Below are positions 8,534 to 17,322 of a stretch of DNA of 57,405 bases, in pieces. Position numbers and translations under genes: made by a program. The DNA comes from a virus. How positions within the stretch are numbered: the first letter of the stretch is position 1; the number at the start of each line of letters is the position of its first letter. Where the stretch lies: positions 1 through 57,405 of IMG/VR virus record IMGVR_UViG_3300044609_000868, one strand, 5' to 3'. The notes under the pieces are model-generated. The model did not search any database. It was given only the letters and a program-made list of their open reading frames with translations, and had not been told where the DNA came from.

Positions 8534-8956
8534 ATGACCAAGCGCGAACAGATCCTTGCCGCCATCCGCACGGCACTAACTGGAACAACCGGTGTTGGCA
8601 CCCGGATTTATCGCAGCAGGGTTGAGCCCATGGCCCGACAGGAGAGCCCTGCAATCGTGGTAGAGCCGCTCAGAGATCGCAGCGAACAGAACACCAGCTT
8701 GCCGACACTCGACTGGAGCCTTCTGGTCCGGGTCGCTGTTGTTGTTCGAGCAAACGTGCCCGATCAGGCGGCGGATCCAGTCATTGAATCGCTGCACTCC
8801 AAGCTCATGGCAGATCTCACCCTCGGAGGTTTGGCCATCGATATTCAACCGGTCCAAGTAGAGTTCCAAGCAGTGGAGGCCGATGTACCTGCGGGTGTCG
8901 CCTTGTGCGATTATCTCGTGAGGTACAGAACCTCCGTCGCAAACCTGGGTGCCTGA
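8534..8956 (+). CDS. Tail terminator/completion protein (gpU-like)
   Basis: 140 aa. An N-terminal helix (REQILAAIRTALTG) is followed by a beta sheet (ESPAIVVEP, WSLLVRVAVVV), a helix (DPVIESLHSKLMADL) and a final strand (DYLVRYRTS), the typical layout of gpU-like tail terminator proteins that cap the tail tube. The gene precedes the tube gene by one small ORF. No clear Shine-Dalgarno sequence; a GCTANNCTGA element lies immediately upstream. Confidence 0.65.
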   Translation: MTKREQILAAIRTALTGTTGVGTRIYRSRVEPMARQESPAIVVEPLRDRSEQNTSLPTLDWSLLVRVAVVVRANVPDQAADPVIESLHSKLMADLTLGGLAIDIQPVQVEFQAVEADVPAGVALCDYLVRYRTSVANLGA

Positions 8957-9132
8957 TGATGGCTGTCACAGTTGATGAATACCATGGGCAAGGAGGGTCG
9001 TACCTCCTTGACCCGAAATCCGGCAAGCGGAAGCTCGTCGAGCGGACTGAGCCGGGCCAGCTCCAACTTCAACCCGAGGTAACCAGCGATGCCGCTCCTG
9101 ACTCGCAAACGCCTGATTCTGGCGAAGACTGA
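8956..9132 (+). CDS. Small conserved tail-operon protein, function unknown
   Basis: 58 aa (second possible ATG at 8959). ATGA overlaps the upstream stop, and its end overlaps the tube gene by 44 nt, so it is translationally coupled to both. The core YLLDPKSGKRKLVERTEP is followed by an acidic, Pro/Ser/Asp-rich tail. I do not recognise a function. Its position between terminator and tube suggests a tail assembly role. Confidence 0.6.
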   Translation: MMAVTVDEYHGQGGSYLLDPKSGKRKLVERTEPGQLQLQPEVTSDAAPDSQTPDSGED

Positions 9133-10021
9133 ATCCACTTACGCAACAGACTCGACGCCGGCTGGCACTGACGCCGTCCTGGTGCGGAATCTGGAAATCA
9201 CGCCGCTTGAAGCCGACACGGTTTCGCGCGACCTGATCCGCCCTTATCTCGGCAACTCCGAGGTCCTGCTGGGCAACATCCGCGTCGGCATCACCTTCCA
9301 GGTGGAGCTCGCCGGTTCTGGCGTGGCTGGAACTGCGCCCAAGTACGGCGCTCTGCTGAAGGCTTGCGGCCTGAGCGAGACCGTTGTTGCAACCACCAGC
9401 GTGACCTATGCGCCGGTATCCAGCAGCTTCAGCTCGGCCACCATCTACTTCAACAACGATGGCGTGCTGCACAAGGCCACTGGCTGCCGCGGCACCTTCA
9501 CGATCAGCGCTGAGCTGGGCCAGATTCCGACCATCGACTTCACGATGACCGGCATCTACAACGCCCCCACCGACACGGCTGCGCCTTCGGTGACCTATGC
9601 CGCCCAGGCCACTCCGCTGATCTTCAAGGAAGGCAACACCTCCAACTTCAGCCTGCTGTCCTACAGCGGCTGCCTGATGTCGGTGAACTTCGACATCGCC
9701 AACGAGGTGGTGTATCGCGAGCTGATCGGCTGCACCAAGCAGGTGCTGATCACTAACCGCGCCCCCGCTGGCGAGTGCGTGATCGAGGCTCCGACCATTG
9801 CAGCGAAGGACTTCTTCGCCGTTGCAGGAAGCAACACAACCGGCAGCCTGACCTTCACCCACGGAACCGCAGCCGGCAACACCGTGGCCTTCACCGCTCA
9901 GAACGTCGACATTGGACAACCCTCGTATAGTGACAGCGACGGCATCCAAATGCTGAACCTGCCCTACGTGGCCATTCCGACCACCGCTGGCAACGACGAG
10001 CTCTCGCTCGTATACACCTGA
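9089..10021 (+). CDS. Major tail tube protein (gpV-like)
   Basis: 310 aa, beta-rich, Thr/Ser/Gly-rich, with a smooth C-ending codon bias like the capsid gene, as expected for an abundant structural protein. It forms the non-contractile tail tube that carries DNA. Residues 1-180 give the tube domain (LILAKTESTYATDSTPAGTDA at the start, then FQVELAGSG). Residues 190-310 may be an Ig-like surface addition. It precedes the tail chaperone pair as in lambda (V, G, GT, H). Confidence 0.75.
   Translation: MPLLTRKRLILAKTESTYATDSTPAGTDAVLVRNLEITPLEADTVSRDLIRPYLGNSEVLLGNIRVGITFQVELAGSGVAGTAPKYGALLKACGLSETVVATTSVTYAPVSSSFSSATIYFNNDGVLHKATGCRGTFTISAELGQIPTIDFTMTGIYNAPTDTAAPSVTYAAQATPLIFKEGNTSNFSLLSYSGCLMSVNFDIANEVVYRELIGCTKQVLITNRAPAGECVIEAPTIAAKDFFAVAGSNTTGSLTFTHGTAAGNTVAFTAQNVDIGQPSYSDSDGIQMLNLPYVAIPTTAGNDELSLVYT
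9158..9175. repeat. 18-bp direct repeat, copy 2
   Basis: Exact copy of the 18 bases at 42-59, here encoding part of the tail tube N-terminus (residues about 24-29). Confidence 0.6.
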
Positions 10022-10038
10022 TTCAGGAGCACCACTGC

Positions 10039-10365
10039 ATGGCCTTTGTCCGCAAGAAGTCATCTACCTTCAAGTGGCCGGTCACTGTTGAATTCCCCGT
10101 CGACGGTGGTCGTTTTGAATCCGAGTCTTTCGACGCTGTGTTTAAGCGCATCGGTCGAAAGGAATTTCAGAAGCTGCTCGACAAAGGTGACCTTGATCTG
10201 ATCGAGGCCGTGCTTGTGGACTGGGAAGGGGTGAAGGACGAGTCCGCCAAGGACATCCCCTTCACCTCCGCCGCTCTCAAGGACATGCTTGATGATCCCT
10301 GCTTCACCAAGGGCATCATCACTGCTTACCTAGCGAGCCTGGAAGGGGCCAAGGTAAAAAACTGA
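10039..10365 (+). CDS. Tail assembly chaperone (gpG-like)
   Basis: 108 aa. AGGAG lies ten bases upstream of the ATG. Like lambda gpG it has a beta-rich start (STFKWPVTVEFP) followed by helices, and it would coat the tape measure during tail assembly. The last codons before the stop are GTA AAA AAC TGA, containing the heptamer A AAA AAC at 10356-10362, where ribosomes can slip to -1 and continue into the downstream frame up to 10691. Confidence 0.8.
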   Translation: MAFVRKKSSTFKWPVTVEFPVDGGRFESESFDAVFKRIGRKEFQKLLDKGDLDLIEAVLVDWEGVKDESAKDIPFTSAALKDMLDDPCFTKGIITAYLASLEGAKVKN

Positions 10366-10390
10366 GTGACGCGGCCCGCTACTGGGTCGC
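10341..10390 (+). promoter_or_regulatory. Programmed -1 ribosomal frameshift site
   Basis: Classic heptamer A AAA AAC (10356-10362) in the correct phase. An SD-like GGAAGGGG lies 7 nt upstream (10341-10348). A hairpin lies 8 nt downstream: 10371-10377 pairs with 10384-10390 (seven pairs, one G-U, loop of six). The -1 frame is open from the heptamer to the stop at 10691. All three parts match known bacterial frameshift signals. Confidence 0.85.
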
Positions 10391-10691
10391 ATCTGGTGGC
10401 GTCAAGGATGAGACGGCGGACGATGCCAAGCTGATGGGCATCGTCCTGCCCGACTCCGACGACAAGCCGGACCATTTTGAGGTGTGGGACGAGAACTGGG
10501 ATGTCGTAACGATGTTCCTGCGCATGCAGACGCAGTGGAACGTCGTGATGGGTGCCTTCACCGGGCTGAAGTACGAGGTGCTGCGGTGGATGTGCGACCT
10601 ATACTCGGTTGAGGATCCCAAGGCACTGCTCGAGGATCTTCAGATCATGGAAGCCGCCGCCCTGGAGGAGCTGAACAAGAGCGATGGCTGA
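10362..10691 (+). CDS. Tail assembly chaperone, frameshift extension (gpT-like part of gpGT)
   Basis: Reading frame open from the slippery site. Fused by -1 frameshifting it gives a G-T protein of about 217 aa. An independent ATG exists at 10434 (85 aa) but has no evident ribosome-binding site, and the 24 codons before it are open and protein-like (DAARYWVASGGVKDE). In lambda the GT product links gpG-coated tape measure to the tube protein. The end overlaps the tape measure start by 8 nt. Confidence 0.78.
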   Translation: MSDAARYWVASGGVKDETADDAKLMGIVLPDSDDKPDHFEVWDENWDVVTMFLRMQTQWNVVMGAFTGLKYEVLRWMCDLYSVEDPKALLEDLQIMEAAALEELNKSDG

Positions 10692-13600
10692 GTCAGTAGC
10701 ACGGGTAAAAGTCCAGGCGACGGCTGATCTGAAGGGGCTTGAAGATGCCAAGAAGGCGCTACAGGACCTTCAGAAGGCCGTCGGCCCGACTGACGCGGCG
10801 CTGGCGCAGGTCCGGCAAGAAATTATTGAATTTGGGAACGTTAATAAGCGCACTGAAGCTGCTATTCAGGCGCAAGTTAACGCCTTCCAGAAACTCCGCC
10901 AGCAAGCGGAAGTAGGCGGGAAAGTTTACAACGATCTTGGCCGCGACATTGAGCGGCTCAAGAGGGTTGCCAACGAATCTGGCGCCGCGATCTCGAAGCT
11001 TGGCCAGGCCACCGCAAGTGCTGGTCGACAGCAAGGTGGTAAAAGCTTCTGGCAGCGGCAGTCCGAGGAGCTAGTAGCGTTCAACCGCCAGGCCGGGCAG
11101 ACCGGCAAAGCGGTCAGCGAACTGGCGGCAGCGTTCGACATGAAGTTCGAGCGCGCCGGCAGCGCCATTCAGGAAGCTGGACGCGAGATTGCCAGGCTGA
11201 AGCAGAACGCCTCCAACATCGGCAGCCTGATGCAAGGGCCCGCCAAGGGTGGCGGCGCCTTTGAAGTGGGCCGCAAAGGCCTCGCCGACATCCAAGCGTT
11301 CTCGCAGCTTGTCACCCGACTGAAGGAGCAGACCGAGACCGCCACCGGCCGCGTCGCCCGCCTGTCAGAGGGCCTGTTTGCCGCCGGCGTGGCGGGCAAG
11401 GGCATCAGTGCCACCGTCACATCACTGGGTGGCGTGGCTGGCGCCGCGGAAAACGTCGCCAAGTTCGCCGCCAACCTGTCGGCCAGCTTTGCCCAGATGG
11501 GTGCTGGCGCTCCGCAGTGGGCCGGCGGCATGAAAGCGGCCCTGAACCAGATTTCGCTGCTGCTGAACCAGCCGGCGAATGGCGTCGCCAACTGGGTCAG
11601 CTCTCTCAACAGCGCTCAGGCGAAGCTTTCCGCCCTGAATGTCCCCCTCGAGGCGTTCAACAACGCCCTGGCGGCGATCGGACCAGAGGGTGCCGCCGTT
11701 GCTGGTGTGCTGGCGGTCTCGTTCGCCGGCTTGCAGGATGCAATCACCCGGGCGTTTCGGGCTGGCGACAAAGAAGCGAGCCAGGCTCTACAGAGCATCA
11801 CCGACGAGACCCAGCGTCTCATCAACAAGCTCGCGCAACTGAGCGAAGCCTTCCGGGGCGCCGCCAGCATGAACGAGCTGCAGGCGCTGCGCGCTGGCGG
11901 TGCTGCACGGTTCAACGAGACCCCGGCCGGCACCGATGCCAGCCGGCGAGCGGCCAACACGATCGCGAATGCTGAGGCGCGGATCAAGGCCGAGGCAGCC
12001 GCTCAGGCTGACGTGCTCGAGCAGGCTCGCCAGCGCTACCGGGGCACCACCGAGAGCGTTGATGCTCTAAGCGAGCGCCTCGCCTACCTGCAGTCGGCGA
12101 TGAAGCTCGTCGACCAGTCCACCACCGAAGGCAAGGCTGAGTTTGCGGCTTTCTCGAGCGAGGCAACTCAGGTCAAGCGTCAGATCGACGCCCTGTCACA
12201 GTCCTACCGGACCGTGGCCGATGCCATTCGGGAGGCGACCGCGGCGCAGGGCGAATACGCCAACAAGGGCACCGTCTCCAACTACCTGAACCGGGCCGCT
12301 GTTCGCCAGCAGGAAGAGCTGGCAGCGGCAGCCAGGACGGCACTGAACCAGCCTCAGGTGTTATCGCTGCCAGCGGCGGGGCAGACATCGTTCTCGGGCA
12401 CCTATGGCCCTAGCGGGATCGGCGGTGGCGCAAGGCTGGGCACCGGAGCCAAGGATTCCCCGTTCACGATTGGCGCCGAACAGGTCGGAGCTGGCGTCAC
12501 CGCGCTCTACAGGGGCGCAGAGCGGTCGGAAATGCAGATTGCTGCAGCCGGCGCCGCCCTTGAGCGTGAATTCAATAATGCGTCAAATGCGATTAACCGA
12601 GCAGAAAAAGAGCTGAATGATGTCCAGAAAGAGCTAAATGAAACCCTGAGAGATGGGCTTCGGGTAGCAGAAGCGCTCACAAAGATTGATTTCGTCAATC
12701 CGAATTCAATCAACGCCCTCAAGGCTCGTCGCGAGCAAATCGATCGCGAACGTAACTCCGTCGACATGCTGTCGAAGGAGTACAAGCAGCTGTCTGGCGA
12801 GCTGGCAAAGGTCGACAGGCAGATCGAAGGCACCCAGGCGGGCGGCCTGCGCGGCAAGGTTGGCTACATCGGCCAAGGCGTCGGCGCCATCGCCTCCGCC
12901 GGCATCTTCGGCGGCCCTGAGGGCGCTATCGGTGGCGCGCTCGGTGGCGGCATCGGCGCCGCGTTAGGCGGCCCTGCTGGCTTTGCGGCTGGCTCGTTCA
13001 TCGGCTCGTCGATCGGCGCCTACGCCGGCATGATTCGGCAGAGCGTCGCCGCAACTGGCGAGTTTTCCGCAGAGGTCAAGCGACTGGAAATTGCCTTGCA
13101 AGGCGTGACCGGTAGCGCTCAGGAATTTGCACGCGCTCAAGAAATCATCAAGCTGGCCGGCGTTGAGCTGAACGTGCCGGTGCTCGAAGCAACCAAGGGC
13201 TTCACCCAGCTCACGGCAGCCGTCAAAGGCGCCGGCGGCAATGTCACTGATGCAGAGATCGTCTTCCGTGGCGTTACTGAGGCCATCAAGGCGACTGGTG
13301 GCGGCGCAGACGAGGTGCAGGCATCGCTCACTGCGATGTCGCAGATCTTCTCAAAAGGCAAGGTTTCGGCGGAAGAACTGCAGGGCCAGCTCGGTGAGCG
13401 CTTGCCTGGTGCTGTCACCTTGTTTGCCGAGGCCACCGGCCGAACCCTGCCCCAACTGCAAAAGGATCTGCAGGACGGAACGGTCGGCCTAGCCGACGTG
13501 ATGAAGTTCGCTGCGTCGCTGAGCGACAAGTACGGCGAACAGGCAGCCAAGATGGCCGCCTCCACCGAGGATTCCACAGCGCGGATGAAGGTGGCGCTGG

Positions 13601-16095
13601 ACGACCTGCGCGTGGCCTTTGGCTCCATCGTCAAACCGATCACGGCTTCAATCCAAAGCGTGATCGCCAGGCTGGCCGAGATGACCACTCGCGCATTGCG
13701 GGCGGTCGGACTGGTCAAGGACAGCATGTCCGAGCTGGGCGCTGTCGGTCGCGGCCGCGATTTGCAGGCACGCGCTGCAGACGCTTACCGGACGCTCGGC
13801 AGCGGCCCGCAGTCTGTGTCGGAAAAACGCGCTGCTTTTAAGTCTGCCAGCGAGCTCGCCAATGCTGCTACTCCGCAAAAGTCGCTGGTTGGCGTTCAGC
13901 AAAACCTGCGCACGCTGCAGCAGTCACGCGACATCGTCAGACAGATCACCGCTGAAGGGCTTAGCGATGTTCAGATCAAGCTGCTGCAGGATTACGGCAC
14001 CAGGCTCGACAAGCGCATCTTTAGCGAACAGCAACTTCTTGACACGTTAAAGAAACAGCGTGAAGTCACTGACTTCAAGGCAGCCAAAACCAATGATGAC
14101 GCTGACAGCAAAAAGGCTGCAAAAGAAGCAGAGAAGCGGGCTCGCGAAGAGCAGCTGCTTCAAGAAGCTGCCGCTCGTGCTCGAATCGCTCTCGACGACA
14201 CGGTTTTCCAGAATCAGATAGAGCTGATTCGGAAGCGCTACGACTACGAAGAAGAGCTCATTCGCCAGCAGCGTGAAGTGTGGGCCGGAACCTTTGAAGG
14301 GATCCGCGGCGACTCTGCTCGCTCTTTCGTTGACCTACAGAACCGCCTGAATGATTTGCGCAAGCGGACATTTGAGTCCGACCTAAACGTCAAGCAGGCC
14401 GAACAGGAGCTCCGCTCGGCCACGCGGATGGAAGCCGTCACATCGCAGGGTGTCGCAACCACGGGCATCGTTGCCCGTACCGGCAGCACAGGCGACAGCA
14501 CCGGCCCTCACCTTGATTTGCGCTGGGGCGACGGGCGCCCGATCACCAAAGCCGATGCCGACAAGTATTTCCTTGTCAACGGGCGGGCGCCGAGTTCCTT
14601 TGGCGTCACCAGCCCCTACGGGCCTCGGAACCTGTTTGGGCGCAGCTTCCACAGCGGCATCGACTTCGGCACTCCAGCCGGCTCCGGCCTCAGCCTCAAA
14701 GGCGGGGCCACCTTCGGCCGCAACCTTGGCAACACCGGCGCTGGCGGTTACGCCATTGAGGTGATGACGCCCCAGGGCACCATGCGCGCCCTGCATTTGA
14801 TGGCCGGCAGCGTCATGCGCACCGCAGGCGGCCCATCCGGCGCTGGCGCTCAAGTGCGACGCGACGTGCGCGCTGAGGGCAATCTCGGCGTTGCTTCGGC
14901 TGACCTTGGTCAGGCCCGCGCAATAGCGGGTCTTGACCGGGCGCAGGTGCAGGGGTTGGAGCAGCTATTGCCCCAGCAGTTTGCTCAGCAGCAGACGCAA
15001 GGGCTGCGCGATCAGGCGAAGGCGCTGGAGGACAACAACGCCCTGTTGGCCAAGCGAATTCAGCTCGAGGCGCAAGGCATGCGACCTGAACTGCTTGACG
15101 CTCAGATGCGGATCGCTGAGCTTGAGCTGCAACGCTCTGACAAGCTGGCTCAGCTCAACGAAAACCTGAAGACCGCCACTGAGCGGCAGGATCCAACCCT
15201 GATCGCTGCCGTCCGGTCTGAGATTGAGCTCACCAACGCCGCTTACGACCGCCAAGTCATCGCAATCAACGCACTGGCTCAGGCGCAAACTGCAGCCGGT
15301 GTAGCGCTTGGCGCCCGCATCGGTCAGCTGCGGCAGGAGCTCGATCAGCTCACCAATTTCGAGAACGTGATCATCAGCGTCTCTCAGCTGATGGAGACCG
15401 AGATCAGCGGTGCAATCAGCTCAGCTGTGACTGGCCTGGTGAGCGGCAGCCAAACGATCAAGGAAACCCTGAGCCAGATGTTCTCCAACATCGGCCAAGC
15501 GTTCCTGAAGATGGCAGCAGACATCATCTCCAAGCAGCTGGTGATGATCACGCTGCAGACGATCCTGAAGGCGCTGGGGGCTGTCGCTGGCGGCGGCGGC
15601 GGTGGCGGTGGCGGTGACCTCGATCTGTCCGGTTTCCGGCAATACTCAATGGAGGGCGCCGGCATGCCGTTTGCGGCGCCGTTCGCTAACGGCGGCGTCA
15701 TGACCGGCCGCGGCCCAGTGCCCCTCAAGAAGTACGCCCGCGGCGGCGTTGCCAACCGCCCACAGTTGGCGCTCTACGGCGAGGGCAGCAAGCCTGAGGC
15801 CTACGTGCCGCTACCTGATGGCCGGCGCATCCCGGTGGCGCTGCAGGGGCAGGACAAGATGCGCGAGGTGATGGGTGCCGGCCCGACGCAGGGCAGTGGC
15901 GCTCCAGTGCTCAACATGAGTTTCCAGAGCACCAACATCGGCGGCGTTGAATATGTCAGCCGTGATCAGCTCGAGGCTGCGATGGCTGAGACCCGCCGGG
16001 CGGCTTCTCGCGATGGCGCCAAGCGTGGCATGACGATGACCCTTGATAGGCTGCAGCAAAGCCCGTCCACCCGTACTCGCGTGGGGCTGCGCTGA
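10684..16095 (+). CDS. Tape measure protein with embedded M23-like peptidase segment
   Basis: 1803 aa, the longest gene here. It sets tail length and passes into the host at DNA ejection. Residues 1-700 are mostly coiled coil. About 720-785 are a Gly-zipper hydrophobic stretch, probably membrane-inserting. About 798-985 are the tape-measure core (FTQLTAAVKGAGG, EELQGQLGERLPGA). About 1273-1375 carry M23 peptidase motifs in unusual order: TGPHLDLRW first, then FHSGIDFG and ALHLM. A run of Gly residues lies near 1640, and the C-terminus has the usual ANGGVMTGRGP / YGEGSKPEAYVPL signature. The coding length predicts a long siphovirus tail. Confidence 0.92.
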   Translation: MAESVARVKVQATADLKGLEDAKKALQDLQKAVGPTDAALAQVRQEIIEFGNVNKRTEAAIQAQVNAFQKLRQQAEVGGKVYNDLGRDIERLKRVANESGAAISKLGQATASAGRQQGGKSFWQRQSEELVAFNRQAGQTGKAVSELAAAFDMKFERAGSAIQEAGREIARLKQNASNIGSLMQGPAKGGGAFEVGRKGLADIQAFSQLVTRLKEQTETATGRVARLSEGLFAAGVAGKGISATVTSLGGVAGAAENVAKFAANLSASFAQMGAGAPQWAGGMKAALNQISLLLNQPANGVANWVSSLNSAQAKLSALNVPLEAFNNALAAIGPEGAAVAGVLAVSFAGLQDAITRAFRAGDKEASQALQSITDETQRLINKLAQLSEAFRGAASMNELQALRAGGAARFNETPAGTDASRRAANTIANAEARIKAEAAAQADVLEQARQRYRGTTESVDALSERLAYLQSAMKLVDQSTTEGKAEFAAFSSEATQVKRQIDALSQSYRTVADAIREATAAQGEYANKGTVSNYLNRAAVRQQEELAAAARTALNQPQVLSLPAAGQTSFSGTYGPSGIGGGARLGTGAKDSPFTIGAEQVGAGVTALYRGAERSEMQIAAAGAALEREFNNASNAINRAEKELNDVQKELNETLRDGLRVAEALTKIDFVNPNSINALKARREQIDRERNSVDMLSKEYKQLSGELAKVDRQIEGTQAGGLRGKVGYIGQGVGAIASAGIFGGPEGAIGGALGGGIGAALGGPAGFAAGSFIGSSIGAYAGMIRQSVAATGEFSAEVKRLEIALQGVTGSAQEFARAQEIIKLAGVELNVPVLEATKGFTQLTAAVKGAGGNVTDAEIVFRGVTEAIKATGGGADEVQASLTAMSQIFSKGKVSAEELQGQLGERLPGAVTLFAEATGRTLPQLQKDLQDGTVGLADVMKFAASLSDKYGEQAAKMAASTEDSTARMKVALDDLRVAFGSIVKPITASIQSVIARLAEMTTRALRAVGLVKDSMSELGAVGRGRDLQARAADAYRTLGSGPQSVSEKRAAFKSASELANAATPQKSLVGVQQNLRTLQQSRDIVRQITAEGLSDVQIKLLQDYGTRLDKRIFSEQQLLDTLKKQREVTDFKAAKTNDDADSKKAAKEAEKRAREEQLLQEAAARARIALDDTVFQNQIELIRKRYDYEEELIRQQREVWAGTFEGIRGDSARSFVDLQNRLNDLRKRTFESDLNVKQAEQELRSATRMEAVTSQGVATTGIVARTGSTGDSTGPHLDLRWGDGRPITKADADKYFLVNGRAPSSFGVTSPYGPRNLFGRSFHSGIDFGTPAGSGLSLKGGATFGRNLGNTGAGGYAIEVMTPQGTMRALHLMAGSVMRTAGGPSGAGAQVRRDVRAEGNLGVASADLGQARAIAGLDRAQVQGLEQLLPQQFAQQQTQGLRDQAKALEDNNALLAKRIQLEAQGMRPELLDAQMRIAELELQRSDKLAQLNENLKTATERQDPTLIAAVRSEIELTNAAYDRQVIAINALAQAQTAAGVALGARIGQLRQELDQLTNFENVIISVSQLMETEISGAISSAVTGLVSGSQTIKETLSQMFSNIGQAFLKMAADIISKQLVMITLQTILKALGAVAGGGGGGGGGDLDLSGFRQYSMEGAGMPFAAPFANGGVMTGRGPVPLKKYARGGVANRPQLALYGEGSKPEAYVPLPDGRRIPVALQGQDKMREVMGAGPTQGSGAPVLNMSFQSTNIGGVEYVSRDQLEAAMAETRRAASRDGAKRGMTMTLDRLQQSPSTRTRVGLR

Positions 16096-16484
16096 TGGCT
16101 GAACAGTTTCCTGGCATCAAGCCCACCACGCGAGCGTTCAAGCTCGGCAGCTTTCCGGTGAAGGTCTACCGGGCGCTCTCGGGTGCAACGGTCAAACGTG
16201 CCTTCGGCAACCGCGCCACCGGCTTCGAGCTGCAGCTCGGTTTCGACAACATCCCTGACGCCACCACCGAGCAGCTGCTTGATCACTACAACAGCACCAG
16301 CGGCGGCTTCGATCGCTTCACGCTGCCGGCTGATCTGTTCGTCGGCATGACCACCGGCCTGCGCGGCTACATCCAGGCGCCCACCAGCATCCGGTGGGAA
16401 TATGCCGGGCCGCCTGAGGTGCAGTCGGTGTTCACCGGCCGCAGCCGCGTCTCGATCACGCTGCTCGGGGAGCTCGACTACTGA
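16095..16484 (+). CDS. Minor tail protein (gpM-like position)
   Basis: 129 aa. Beta-rich small protein (FELQLGFDNIPD, SRVSITLLGELDY at the end) directly after the tape measure, where lambda encodes gpM. Probably part of the distal tail ring. ATGA-type overlap with both neighbours. Assignment is by gene order more than by sequence. Confidence 0.6.
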   Translation: MAEQFPGIKPTTRAFKLGSFPVKVYRALSGATVKRAFGNRATGFELQLGFDNIPDATTEQLLDHYNSTSGGFDRFTLPADLFVGMTTGLRGYIQAPTSIRWEYAGPPEVQSVFTGRSRVSITLLGELDY

Positions 16485-16948
16485 TGGCCGAGCTGCGGAT
16501 TTGCCAGTTCTTCAAGCTCCTGACCACCGATGGCGTCACCCACCGCTACCAGAACTACTTCGTCGGGCAGAACGCCTCGCTGCTGAGCGAGAGCTACAGC
16601 TTCGCGCCGTTCCGCGCCGAGGGTGCGCTGGCCGCGCTCAACGGCGAAAACTCGCAGTTGCAGGTGCTGTTCCCTCACGTTGATTTCGCGCTGGTGCTGG
16701 TGGAGCGCGGCGACGGCAACCGGCTCAGCGAGCTGACGCTCACCACCGCCTGGCTGAATGCCAGCGGCAGTATCACCAACACCGCCACCGACTTCTACAT
16801 CGGGCTCGGCGCCAGCTTCAGCGACACCACCATCGAGCTGCGGTTTCGCTCCGCGATCGACAGCGTGGGTTCATCCTTCCCCGGCCGCAGCTTCACCCGC
16901 GACATGGTGGGGCCGCTGCCGCTTAACTCGGAGCTCTACCTGCGATGA
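16484..16948 (+). CDS. Minor tail protein (gpL-like position)
   Basis: 154 aa, beta-rich, with SFPGRSFTRDMVGPLPL near the C-terminus. It occupies the lambda gpL position between the gpM-like and gpK-like genes, which form the distal tail tip. No cysteine pattern for an iron-sulfur cluster as in lambda gpL is visible, so it may be an analogue and not an orthologue. Confidence 0.55.
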   Translation: MAELRICQFFKLLTTDGVTHRYQNYFVGQNASLLSESYSFAPFRAEGALAALNGENSQLQVLFPHVDFALVLVERGDGNRLSELTLTTAWLNASGSITNTATDFYIGLGASFSDTTIELRFRSAIDSVGSSFPGRSFTRDMVGPLPLNSELYLR

Positions 16949-17322
16949 ACGATCTGGTCGGCCTCCGCTACGGCTGGGGACATCGGCCGGGCGATGGCAG
17001 CGGCTGCACCGACTGCTTCCAGCTGGCGTGCGAGGTGCGCGATCGGCTGCAGCTCAGCGACTACCGCGACCGTTTCGCGTGGGTGTACCGCGACTGGACT
17101 GAGGAGAGCTTTCCGCGATCGATGATCGTGCGCTGGGTGCTCGAGCACGGCAGCAGGCTGGAGAAGCCTCGCCGCGGTGCGATTGCGCTGCTGCCGACTG
17201 AGGCCGGCGCTGCCCTTGGCACCTATCTCGGTAGGGCGCTGCTGTTCATCGGGCCGGGGCAGAATGTAGTGCAGGCGCCGCTACCTGATGGCGTGGCGCG
17301 CTTCTTCTGGATGGATCGATGA
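16945..17322 (+). CDS. NlpC/P60-like tail tip protein (gpK-like)
   Basis: 125 aa. The segment GWGHRPGDGSGCTDCFQLACEV (here split: GWGHRPGDG then SGCTDCFQLACEV) resembles the NlpC/P60 Cys motif of the C-terminal half of lambda gpK, a tail peptidase thought to act on host peptidoglycan. The usual His that follows in the HVGI strand is not visible: the equivalent region reads GTYLGRALLFIGPGQNVVQAP. It may therefore be inactive or use another residue. Overlaps both neighbours by 4 nt. The JAMM domain of gpK is absent. Confidence 0.65.
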   Translation: MNDLVGLRYGWGHRPGDGSGCTDCFQLACEVRDRLQLSDYRDRFAWVYRDWTEESFPRSMIVRWVLEHGSRLEKPRRGAIALLPTEAGAALGTYLGRALLFIGPGQNVVQAPLPDGVARFFWMDR

